Shown: positions 34,631-43,200 of the stretch, piece after piece
Position numbering within the stretch: position 1 is the stretch's first letter
How the letters are laid out: each line of letters starts with the position of its first letter
Source: Paenibacillus sp. FSL R7-0337
Lineage (GTDB): Bacteria > Bacillota > Bacilli > Paenibacillales > Paenibacillaceae
Length of the DNA stretch: 64,000 nucleotides
Reading direction: 5' to 3'
Assembly: GCF_037969875.1 (NCBI RefSeq)
Contig: NZ_CP150218.1
Location: 2,728,001 to 2,792,000 of the forward strand
Made by a program: the position numbers and the translations under genes
Notes under the pieces: generated by a model
The model's input: only the letters and a program-made list of their open reading frames with translations
Told to the model about the DNA's origin: nothing
The model's database searches: none

Positions 34631-35011
34631 TTACTCTTCTTCCTGACCGTTTAATTCCTTGATGACCCTGCCCACTCCCTCAGCCATCGCCTCTTCAAGA
34701 TCGGCAAGTGCATTGAGGTAAGCAATGATGTTTTTGTTGACTTGACCTGAGCTTTCCACCAGCCCACTGAATCCGCCGAAATCAGGGTCCGCATCCGGCA
34801 GATCGTGAACTATTTGCGACATACGGACGGCTACGTGGCGTTCGGCGTCGAGAATCCGTGCCATTTGTTCGTGCGTATGGGCCATGTGCTGCAGGACTTT
34901 TGTAATTTTACTCTGCACCTTCATGTCTCCTTTGCTCAAACGCCCTGCTACAGCATATGCGGCATCCGCCTTGACGGTGCCGGAGAAGCGCTGCAAGTTG
35001 GTCTGGAACAT
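34631..35011 (-). CDS. Small helical protein, unknown family
   Basis: The 126-residue product has the related stretch KVLQHMAHTHEQMARILDAE, then a helix-rich C-terminus NKNIIAYLNALADLEEAMA. It is the first gene of the operon. The ribosome binding site before ATG 35011 is weak. An internal ATG at 34924, right after AAAGGAG, is a less likely alternative because the spacing is only two bases and it would lose the N-terminal third. Function unknown. Confidence 0.68.
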   Translation of the reverse strand: MFQTNLQRFSGTVKADAAYAVAGRLSKGDMKVQSKITKVLQHMAHTHEQMARILDAERHVAVRMSQIVHDLPDADPDFGGFSGLVESSGQVNKNIIAYLNALADLEEAMAEGVGRVIKELNGQEEE

Positions 35012-35197
35012 GTCGCAAGATGACCATTAATTTCAACTTTCAAATCCCCATGTCCGCTTCCGCTTCAAGACAGGGAGAAGGCTTCCGGCTGGGAGCATAT
35101 TGACAAGAAACGTAACAGCAGACTATGCTTGGCTGAAAATACATTCAAATGATGTATGTCCGCATCTATTTAGCCGGATTAGAACTGGAGGTAATCT

Positions 35198-35722
35198 ATG
35201 AAACTTACAGGCGAACACCTGGACCTATACCCTCTGGGCGCTTCCGAGCTGGCGTTAGCCTTAGAGGATTACGCCGGGCTGGAGCAGAGGCTGGGCTTGA
35301 ACGTGACGAGCACCACCACCCTGCTGGACGATGAAGAGATGCGCTACGCGATGCGGGTCAGGCATGCCAAGGTGCTGCAGGATGAAGAGAACTACTGCTG
35401 GCTGACCATGTGGGCCATCATCCACCCGGAACAGCAGCAGCTCATCGGCTTCCTGATCCTCAAAGGCCGCCCGAATGAACAAGGGGAAGTCATCGTTGGT
35501 TATGTCCTGGACGAGAGATACTGGGGCCAAGGCTATGCCACTGAGGCGCTGCGGCAGATCACCGCCTGGATCTTCAGCCATCCCGGCGCACACTGGATCA
35601 TTGCAGATACCGAGACGGATAACTTCGCCTCCCACCGCGTCCTGCAACATTTGGGTGCGGAGCTATACCGCGAGACGGAGGATTTGTTCTGGTGGAGAAT
35701 CGCCCGGCCAGCCAGTAGCTGA
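35198..35722 (+). CDS. GNAT-family acetyltransferase, RimJ/RimL type
   Basis: The 174-residue protein has the RimL-type layout: MKLTGEHLDLYPLGASELAL at the start, VGYVLDERYWGQGYATEALR as the acetyl-CoA loop, and ADTETDNFASHRVLQHLGAE near the end. GGAGG lies before the ATG. It may acetylate a protein N-terminus or an antibiotic-like small molecule. It is divergent from the small-protein operon and stands alone. Confidence 0.9.
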   Translation: MKLTGEHLDLYPLGASELALALEDYAGLEQRLGLNVTSTTTLLDDEEMRYAMRVRHAKVLQDEENYCWLTMWAIIHPEQQQLIGFLILKGRPNEQGEVIVGYVLDERYWGQGYATEALRQITAWIFSHPGAHWIIADTETDNFASHRVLQHLGAELYRETEDLFWWRIARPASS

Positions 35723-35740
35723 TGGTGATGATGTGGAGGC

Positions 35741-35866
35741 GTTAAGCTGAGGGCTCTTGTTGAGGCGATAAGCTGGGGTTTGCATGCTGGCGCGATAAGC
35801 TGGGGGCTCATGCTGAGGCGATAAGTTGTGGGCTACGGGCGATAAGCTGGTGCCTGCATGCTGGAG
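35741..35866. repeat. Short-period array, GATAAGCTG units about 26 bp apart
   Basis: GTTAAGCTG or GATAAGCTG/GATAAGTTG starts at 35741, 35767, 35794, 35820 and 35841, giving spacings of 26, 27, 26 and 21. Between them GGGGCT and CATGCTG recur. It follows the acetyltransferase stop directly and is not coding as far as I can see. Confidence 0.7.
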
Positions 35867-35904
35867 ACTACACGCCTAGGGCTGCATGCTGAACGGCAGT
35901 ACAG

Positions 35905-36240
35905 CCCGCGGAGGCCATCCCGCCGACTTTCGACCCCTGCGCCCGCTTGCGGCGGGATTCAGGGGTACTTGTACTCCTCATTTCCGCCCAACTCCGACTT
36001 TCGCCGGATTCAGGGGTACTTGTGCTCCTCATTTCTGCCCAACTCCGACTTTCGCCGGATTCAAGGGTATTTTTACACCTCATTTTCGACCAGCGCCAAC
36101 TTTTGTTGGATTCAAGGGTATTTGTACACCTCATTTCTGCCCAACTCCGACTTTTGAGGAATTCAGAGGGATTTATCCCTCTTATTTCAGCCTCCAGCCC
36201 ACTTTCAGCGAATCCAAAGGGATTTATCCCTTTAGTTACC
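35905..36240. repeat. 51-bp tandem repeat array, six units
   Basis: The core GGATTCAGGGGTACTT or its variants recurs at exactly 51-base steps, with anchors at 35956, 36007, 36058, 36109, 36160 and 36211. Units drift in sequence toward the right. Each carries an inverted TCCG/CGGA around ACTTTCGC in the better copies. Since 51 is a multiple of three, long frames stay open on both strands, but no start signal or family supports a gene. Confidence 0.88.
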
Positions 36241-36380
36241 TTTGACCACTCAAGCTTCCTTCAATTTCCATAATATCCCTATGTAGATCAACGAATTAGT
36301 CTTCCCTCTTCCCTTTCCCCTCACCCGCTCTCCCCTCCCTTTCACCTTCCTCCATAATCCCCTCACCTACCAAAAACAAA

Positions 36381-36406
36381 AAAACGCCGCCCCTCAGGGC
36401 AGCGTA
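36381..36406 (-). terminator. Terminator of the nucleotidyltransferase operon
   Basis: On the minus strand CGCTGCCC and GGGCGGCG pair around a four-base loop, followed by a run of six T. It overlaps the last codons of the 36394-37125 gene. Confidence 0.82.
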
Positions 36407-37125
36407 TCTCTCAGCTTATCTCCGGCTTCGCGCAGAGACTGGAAGGTTCCCGCGTCGCTCCACCAGCCTTGCAGCACATCATAGCTCAGCTTGCGCTCGG
36501 CAGCATACAGGTTGTTCACATCGGTAATCTCCAGCTCGCCCCTTCTGGAAGGCGAAATCCGGCGGATGATATCGAATACTGCTTCATCGTACATATATAT
36601 GCCTGTAACACAGAATTTCGTCTTCGGCTGCTCCGGCTTCTCTTCAATATAAGCAATCAGGGAGGCATCTGCACTGTCAAACACCGGAACCCCGTATCTG
36701 CGCGCATCCTCGACAGGCTTCAGGAGCACCTTCGCGGTCCCCGCCGGCTGCTGCAGATAACTCTTCACATAAGGCTCCAGACTGTCCATGAACAGATTAT
36801 CCCCCAGCAGCACGACAAACCGTTCCCCCGGCAGGATGAATCCTTCCGCCAGCTCCAGCGCTTCCGCGATGCCGCCTGCCGCCTCCTGGATTTTGTAAGT
36901 CAGGGAGACGCCGAATTCCGCGCCGCTGCCCAAAAAGTCAGTGTACTGTCCTGCGGACTGTTTGCTGATGACCAGGAGAATATCGGTGATCCCCCCTTGG
37001 CGCAGCCGCTCAATCCCGTAGCACACCATAGGGTATTTGCCGACCGGAAGCAAATGTTTGTTCATTAGCCGGGTGAGCGGGTATAGCCTTGTTCCTGTTC
37101 CGCCTGCCAGTATGACTCCTTTCAC
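36394..37125 (-). CDS. Sugar-1-phosphate nucleotidyltransferase (RmlA/SpsI-like)
   Basis: The 243-residue protein shows the nucleotidyltransferase signature MKGVILAGGTGTRLYPLT, then NKHLLPVGKYPM, VLLGDNLFMDSL (metal Asp), IEEKPEQPKTKF and TGIYMYDEAVFD. Length and motifs fit short glucose-1-phosphate thymidylyltransferases such as B. subtilis SpsI, which serves spore coat polysaccharide. No rmlB, rmlC or rmlD follows here, so the dTDP sugar may be used directly or modified by genes elsewhere. It is the last gene after a run of three GT2 genes. Confidence 0.88.
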   Translation of the reverse strand: MKGVILAGGTGTRLYPLTRLMNKHLLPVGKYPMVCYGIERLRQGGITDILLVISKQSAGQYTDFLGSGAEFGVSLTYKIQEAAGGIAEALELAEGFILPGERFVVLLGDNLFMDSLEPYVKSYLQQPAGTAKVLLKPVEDARRYGVPVFDSADASLIAYIEEKPEQPKTKFCVTGIYMYDEAVFDIIRRISPSRRGELEITDVNNLYAAERKLSYDVLQGWWSDAGTFQSLREAGDKLRDTLP

Positions 37126-37172
37126 TTACGTTCCTCCTCTTTCTCTACGTCTTTAGCCTTCGGCCAGCGGTC

Positions 37173-37910
37173 TCAGATAAACTGCGACGGGTCCACTTGC
37201 CATTTCTCCATAAAAATCCTGCGGTTGCGCTCCACCAGCTCCTGCAATGAGGCAGAATAGACCTCCTTGAAGCTGGCGCTGCCTTCATGATGAACCAGGC
37301 AATCTCCGGCAATCAGCAGCCGGTATCCCTGAAGCCGGGCACGGTAGCAGTAATCGTCATCCTCATAATGCCCCGGCGAAAAACGTTCATCAAGCAGGCC
37401 AATCGCGTCCATAAGCTGTCTTTTGAATAAAAAACACAGACCTACAAGCCTTCGGGTCTCCAGCCACTTCGCCGCATCCGGGATATTGGTCCGGAGCGTC
37501 TCGGCATGGAAGCCTGCAATATCCGTATAGCAGGTCTGTACCTGCTGCCGTCCGCTGGCATAATTCGTTACTGGTCCGACAATTCCTATATCAGGGGCAC
37601 TGTATAAAGCATTCTTCAGATTATCCAGCCAGCCTTGCGACACAATAACGTCATTGTTCAACAGCAGCAGTTCCTCCCCCGCAGCCAGCTGCAGCCCGAT
37701 ATTGCAGGCCAGCGGAAAACCGCGGTTCTCCGGGAGGGAAATGAGCGTCAGCTTGCTGGCCCGGCAGTAGGCTTCGGTACCATCATTCGAGGCATTGTCC
37801 ACTACAATAATCTCATAGGCAGACCGGGTATGCGCTCTGATCGATTCGACGCAGGAGCGCAGCAGCCCGAGCCTGTTATACGTAGGAATAATAATGCTCG
37901 TCATTGTCAT
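37173..37910 (-). CDS. GT2-family glycosyltransferase
   Basis: The 245-residue GT-A enzyme has TSIIIPTYNRLGLLRSCVES, IIVVDNASNDGTE, LLLLNNDVIVSQGW (DXD-like) and GHYEDDDYCYRARLQGY (catalytic region), as in rhamnosyltransferase-like GT2 proteins. It overlaps the stop of the preceding GT2 gene by four bases. The neighbouring thymidylyltransferase suggests a dTDP-sugar donor, which is inference. Confidence 0.9.
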   Translation of the reverse strand: MTMTSIIIPTYNRLGLLRSCVESIRAHTRSAYEIIVVDNASNDGTEAYCRASKLTLISLPENRGFPLACNIGLQLAAGEELLLLNNDVIVSQGWLDNLKNALYSAPDIGIVGPVTNYASGRQQVQTCYTDIAGFHAETLRTNIPDAAKWLETRRLVGLCFLFKRQLMDAIGLLDERFSPGHYEDDDYCYRARLQGYRLLIAGDCLVHHEGSASFKEVYSASLQELVERNRRIFMEKWQVDPSQFI

Positions 37911-38899
37911 AGCGCGTTCCTCCAGGCAGCAATCTGCCTGCGGTGCTCCAGCAGGTTCTCGTCCGACAGCTGCCCGCTGCTCTGCCGGTGGGCAATTACG
38001 CAGACCAGAGCTTCGGCGTGATCACCGGCAATCAGCTGCTCTATGGCATTGCCGGCTCCCGTGTTGCCCTGGCGCAGCCGGTTCTGCTTGATCACATTCA
38101 CCCCTCCCGCCTTCTCTACCCGCAGGCGGCCCATAATGGAGAGCGCCAGCGCCCGAGGCGGCACCATCAGCTCGCGGTAGCCGATTCTCTCCAGCGCCCG
38201 GCGGGATAAGGCATGCGGAACGGCTGTCATGGAACTTGCTCCAAGATCCGGGCGGCCCAGAACCTGATTCAGGTAGAGCTTGCAGCGGGTAACCGCATCA
38301 CTTAGCCCGAAGGGGGGCAGAAGCGGATCAAGGTCGTTGAGCGCCACATCCACCCCGCGGTCCACCGCAGCCACAAAAGAGGATAGCTGCCCGGCGGAGA
38401 TCACCATATCGCCATCCAGAAACAACAGGATATCTCCCCGGCTGAGCTTGGCGCCAAGGGAACGCCCTACATCATGTCCGGCAGATTCCGGAATGCACAC
38501 TATACTCGCCTGAGCGCATAACCGTGTCCGCTGAAAACTACGGTCATTACAGCCGTTCAGCACCACAATAATCTCCTGCGGCTTCAGGCGTTCCACCTGC
38601 TCCAGCAGCTTCGGCAACGTCTGCTCCTCATTCCTGGCCGAGATAATCACCGACAGCGAACCCTGCGATGCCGGCAGGGACAGGACCCGCCGCCCGGAAG
38701 CAGGCTTCCGCTTGGACCGGGAGAGGTCCAGGCCCGCCGCCGCAGGCTTGTTGCGGCGCTGCGCGGACCGCTGCTTGGAGGCGCCTCTGCGCACTGCTGC
38801 GCCGCGTCCGGTGGCGCGGCCTTTAGAGCTGCTGCTTCCGGGGGCAGTACGCCGCGCTGAAGACCGGCCGCTGACGGATACTTCCCGCTCTTCCATCAT
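37907..38899 (-). CDS. GT2-family glycosyltransferase with basic Ser/Arg-rich N-terminus
   Basis: Residues 1-75 of 330 are low-complexity and rich in Arg, Ser, Ala and Lys (RRTAPGSSSSKGRATGRG and similar). From residue 80 a GT2 domain follows: LSVIISARNEEQTLPKLLEQ, IIVVLNGCNDRSF, GDILLFLDGDMVIS (DXD) and MTAVPHALSRRALE. The domain is closely similar to the next gene upstream (shared GHDVGRSxGA, LDGDxVI and TAVPHAxSRRALE), so the two are paralogues. Both carry basic N-termini. It overlaps both neighbours by four bases. Confidence 0.86.
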   Translation of the reverse strand: MMEEREVSVSGRSSARRTAPGSSSSKGRATGRGAAVRRGASKQRSAQRRNKPAAAGLDLSRSKRKPASGRRVLSLPASQGSLSVIISARNEEQTLPKLLEQVERLKPQEIIVVLNGCNDRSFQRTRLCAQASIVCIPESAGHDVGRSLGAKLSRGDILLFLDGDMVISAGQLSSFVAAVDRGVDVALNDLDPLLPPFGLSDAVTRCKLYLNQVLGRPDLGASSMTAVPHALSRRALERIGYRELMVPPRALALSIMGRLRVEKAGGVNVIKQNRLRQGNTGAGNAIEQLIAGDHAEALVCVIAHRQSSGQLSDENLLEHRRQIAAWRNAL

Positions 38900-39747
38900 C
38901 TCACCATCTCCCTTCGCCGGGTGCCGTCCCCGAAGCCCGCCCGGCCGCCCTTGCGTTCCAGCACCAGGGCTACAGCATCCAAGTGGTCTCTGAGGATAGC
39001 CTCCTGCAGAAGATCACTGCCGCTGTGCTTCCGGCGGACCGCGTTCATCCTGCCTACAGGCACATTATGCACCGCTGTCACAACCAGGCCCTCTAGCACT
39101 GCCTGCGCATGGGCGAGCGGCGGTCTCGACAGCAGGCCGCTGCCCAGAACCTCCAGCGCTCTGCGGCTAATCGCATGAGGGACGGCAGTCAAGGAGCAGC
39201 CCTTCAGCTCAGACCTTCCGAGCAGAAGATTCAGCACATGCTTGGATAACACCACCGGATGCGGAACTCTGCTGCGGACCGGACCGGAATAATCATTCAG
39301 TGCCAGATCCGCTCCGCCGCTGACCGCCGTCACGAAGGGACGCAGCTGTGAGGCGGGGATTACCAGATCCCCATCCGTGAACAGCAGAACCGCTCCCTTC
39401 GCAGCCGCAGCACCTACGCTTCGCCCGACATCATGCCCGAGCGGCTGTTCATACACAATTACGTTCGCTCCGCAGGAGCGCGCAATCTCTGCGGTCTGAT
39501 CTGCAGAACCGTTAACAATCACAATAACCTCACAGCGGGGATGAACGCCTCTGGCTCCGGCGATTACCGCGGCAATCGTCGCCGCCTCATTCATGGCCGG
39601 AATAATAACCGACACCTCAGGCTGCGGATGATTCACCGCTGGCGGCGGTATAGCAGGCCGCACCGGCCGTGTCACTGGCCGCCGTGCTGTCCGGGTCGCC
39701 CGCCGCCCCGTGCGGCGGGCAGATACTCCTTTTCTTTTCATGCTCAT
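38896..39747 (-). CDS. GT2-family glycosyltransferase with basic Arg/Pro-rich N-terminus
   Basis: The first 40 of 283 residues are Arg/Thr/Pro-rich (RRTGRRATRTARRPVTRP). The GT2 domain has VSVIIPAMNEAATIAAVIAG, VIVIVNGSADQTAEIA, LLFTDGDLVIP (DXD) and LTAVPHAISRRALEVL. It is paralogous to 37907-38899. AAGGAAGG lies before the first ATG, and a second ATG six bases on is equally usable. It is the first gene of the GT2-GT2-GT2-nucleotidyltransferase operon, downstream of the giant repeat protein gene. Confidence 0.86.
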   Translation of the reverse strand: MSMKRKGVSARRTGRRATRTARRPVTRPVRPAIPPPAVNHPQPEVSVIIPAMNEAATIAAVIAGARGVHPRCEVIVIVNGSADQTAEIARSCGANVIVYEQPLGHDVGRSVGAAAAKGAVLLFTDGDLVIPASQLRPFVTAVSGGADLALNDYSGPVRSRVPHPVVLSKHVLNLLLGRSELKGCSLTAVPHAISRRALEVLGSGLLSRPPLAHAQAVLEGLVVTAVHNVPVGRMNAVRRKHSGSDLLQEAILRDHLDAVALVLERKGGRAGFGDGTRRREMVR

Positions 39748-40034
39748 CCACCTTCCTTCACAGGGCTGCTCCCGGGCTGAGGGTTACACCATAGTCTATG
39801 TATCCCGCCACCCCCGGTAACGGCAAGTGTCTCCCTGAGGTTAGATAATTGGACAAATGCCGCTATGCGCCTCCACCCGGTAATAGGCCAGTAAAGGAGC
39901 ATTTACAGGAGCAGGAACACTCCGTCCATCAGCAAACAGAATATATTAAGGCAGGTCGTGGCAGGTTGGAACAGATCTGCTCAGAGCAGCTTCAGCATTC
40001 TCCTGGCTTCCCTGCTTGTCCTTCCGCTCGCAAT

Positions 40035-40106
40035 TCCCGGTTCAGTAAGCAATAGAAAGATAAGTTATCGAGTGAAACATATAGACTATATTTCAAAGAA
40101 AGACGC
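40035..40106. repeat. Dispersed intergenic element, copy C (degenerate)
   Basis: The sequence CGGTTCAGTAAGCAATAGAA, then GTGAAACATATAGAC and TATATTTCAAAGAAAGAC, aligns base by base with copy A at 27125-27196, with small gaps. The hairpin half of the element is decayed here. Confidence 0.6.
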
Positions 40107-40122
40107 AGCCAACGGCTGCGCC
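40097..40122 (-). terminator. Probable terminator of the giant repeat protein gene
   Basis: On the minus strand GGCGCAGCC and GGCTGCGTC pair around a GTT loop, followed by TTTCTTTG. The T-run is interrupted, so strength is uncertain. Confidence 0.65.
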
Positions 40123-40209
40123 TCATACACATTCCAACCTGTCTACGATCTGAGCATATGTTGCAGCAACGAGAATTCGCGTACCCCACTAACCGCCAAT
40201 AGTCGCAGA

Positions 40210-43200
40210 TCAGTCAAAAGCGCGATGCTCCACAGCAGGTTTGACCAGCGGAGTGCCAAGTGCAATCCACGACAGCACGCCATAGAAATGCTGAGTTTCG
40301 CGCAGCCGTACCACCTCAATCGTCGCTTCTCCGCCTGTTCTGTTCTTCAATGAGGCATGGAAGTACGGCTGGTTAGCCATGGCAACCAGCACATAGCCGG
40401 TATGACCGAAGCTCTCGTCAAAAGAGACCGTCACCTCTACACTCTCAGAATCACCATTGAACATAAACGCCGTCATCCCGAACTGCTGCAAAACATCGCG
40501 GTTCCCGACACTCTGCACCGGATGGAAGGACAGATGCTCCGCATGGACGGATCCGGGAGCCAGATGATCACCGTTCACTACACCCTGAGCAATATGATGA
40601 CTCTGGATGCTGTCTTCTTCCAGATGCCGGGACTGGATGGCAAAGGGAGCGATTTTGGAAGCATTCACCGCCTCGTCCTGCAGCTCAGTGCTTCCTACCG
40701 CACCTTCAGCCAGATGCCCGGTGCCGACACTGTGAAGAGCAAGCTTCTCTCCGGTAACACTATGGTCCTGGAGCAGCTCGGAAGTCAACGTATTCTCGGC
40801 CAGATGCTCCAGGCCGATGCTGCCGCTGCGGATATGGCGTCCGTCAACGATTCCGGGAGCCAGATGGCCTCCGTAAATGCTGCCGGGAGCCAGATGATTA
40901 GGCCCCACCGCTCCTGGCGCCAGCTTGCTTCCGTCTATACTGCCCTCTCCCAGCAGTTCGGAGGTCAACGTGTTCTCGGCCAGATGCTCACGCTTGATGC
41001 TGCCCGCGCGGAGATGGCTGCTATCCACTGAATCAGGCGCCAGATGATCCCCGCTCACTACCCCCTGAGCAATATGATGGCTCTGAATGCTCTCTTCTTC
41101 CAGATGCCGGGACTGGATGGCAAAGGAAGCGATTTTGGAAGCGTTCACCGCCTCGTCTTGCAGCTCGGTGCTTCCTACCGCACCTTCAGCCAGATGCCCG
41201 GTGCCGACGCTGTGAAGAGCAAGCTTCTCTCCGGTAACACTATGGTCCGGGAGCAGCTCGGAGGTCAGCGCATTCTCGGCCAGATGCTCCAGGCCGATAC
41301 TGCCGCTGCGGATATGGCGTCCGTCAACAGTTCCGGGAGCCAGATGGCCTCCGTAGATGCTGCTTGGAGCCAGATGGTTAGACCCCACAGCTCCTGGCGC
41401 CAGCTTGCTGCCGTCTATGCTGCCCTCACCCAGCAGCTCGGAGGTCAGCGTGTTCTCGGCCAGATGCTCACGCTTGATGCTGCCCGCGCGGAGATGGCAG
41501 CTATCCACTGAATCGGTCGCCAGATGATCTCCGCTCACCGCACCCTGAACAATGTGGTAGCTCTGCACGCTGTCTTCTTCCAGATGCCGGGACTGGATGG
41601 CAAAGGAAGCGATTTTGGAACCATCCACTGCCTCATCCTGAAGCTCTGAGCTTCCCACTGCGCCTTCCGCCAGATGCCTGGTTCCAATGCTGTGAGGAGC
41701 AACCTTCTCCCCTGTAATGCTGCCGTCCTGCAGAAGCTCGGAGGTACGGGCATCCTGGGCCAGATGCTCCAGGCTGATGCTGCCGGGACGGATATGACAG
41801 CCATCCACAGCTTCAGGCGCCAGGTGACCTCCATAGATACTGCCGGAAGCCAGATGGATAGAACCCACAGAACCCGCTGCCAGCTTGCTTCCTCTAATAC
41901 TGCCATCCGGCAGCAGCTCCGCACTTCTTGTCTCCTCCGCCAGATGCGCCAGCCGGATAATCCCCGACCCCAAATGACGCTCCTGAATTACTCCGCCTGC
42001 AAGATGCTCTGCGTCCACACTCTGCGGCTGGAGGTGCTGCGAATCCACTGCGCCTTCAGCCAGCTTTCTTCCACCTATACTGCCATCCGGCAGCAACTCC
42101 GCACTTCTCATTTCCTCTGCCAGATGCGCCAGCCGGATAACTCCTGAGCCCAAATGACGCTCCTGAATCACTCCATCTGCAAGATGCTCTGCCTCCACGC
42201 TCTGCGGCTGGAGATGCTGCGAATCCACTGCGCCTTCAGCCAGCTTCCTTCCACCTATACTGCCATCCGGCAGCAGCTCCGCACTTCTCGTCTCCTCTGC
42301 CAGATGCGCCAGCCGGATAATTCCTGAGCCCAAATGACGCTCCTGGATCACTCCGCCTGCAAGATGCTCTGCCTCCACGCTCTGCGGCTGGAGATGCTGC
42401 GAATGCACTGCGCCCTCAGCAAGCTTACTTGCATCTATACTGCCGTCCGGCAGTATCTCCGCACTTCTCGTCTCCTCTGCCAGATGCGCCAGCCGGATAA
42501 TTCCTGAGCCCAAATGACGCTCCTGAATCACTCCATCTGCAAGATGCTCTGTCTCCACGCTCTGCGGCTGGAGATGCTGCGAATCCACTGCGCCTTCAGC
42601 CAGCTTCCTTCCACCTATACTGCCATCCGGCAGCAGGTCCGCGCCCCGCGTATCGGGAGCCAGATGACTGAGCTGAATGCTACCGGCGCGGATATGCCGG
42701 CTGCTTACTGCATCCGCAGCCAGATGGCCGCTATACACACTGCCCGCAGCCAGATGGAAGGCCCCTACCACCCCTGCTCCCAGCTTGCTGCCTGCGATGC
42801 TGCCATCCGGGAGAAGATCCGCGCTGCGCGTCTCCTTGGCCAGATGGGCCAGCGTAATCTCTCCGGCACCGATATGCCGGGCTTCTACCGCTGCCGGTGC
42901 CAAATGAACGGCTTGAACAATGGCTTCAGCCAAATGAACCGATTCTACAGCACCTGCTGCCAGCTTCTCTGCGCCAATGCTGCCATTAGGCAGTAGCTCC
43001 GCACTGCGGACCTCCTCCGCCAGATGCGCCAAGCGAATGCCGCCATCCGCGAGATGCCGACCTTCCACTGAGGCCTCAGCCAGCTGGCTTCCGCCCACAC
43101 TGCCGGGGGTGAGATGTTGGGAAGCTACCGCTCCCTCTGCCAGCTTGGCGGCGCTGATGCTGCCATCCTGAATCTGGATCGATGAGACAGAGCTTGGAAT

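Larger units (their letters stand above)
39748..40209. other. Intergenic stretch with dispersed element copy C and a terminator
   Basis: No gene is convincing. A terminator-like hairpin lies at 40097-40122 and a decayed copy of the dispersed element (CAGTAAGCAATAGAAAGATA then GTGAAACATATA) at 40035-40106. The rest is the leader of the GT2 operon. Confidence 0.6.

Noticed and set aside
35886-36245. Possible plus-strand repeat protein of 119 residues, and a minus-strand counterpart
   Set aside because: The 51-bp period keeps frames open on both strands. There is no start signal, and the sequence drifts without regard to any one frame.
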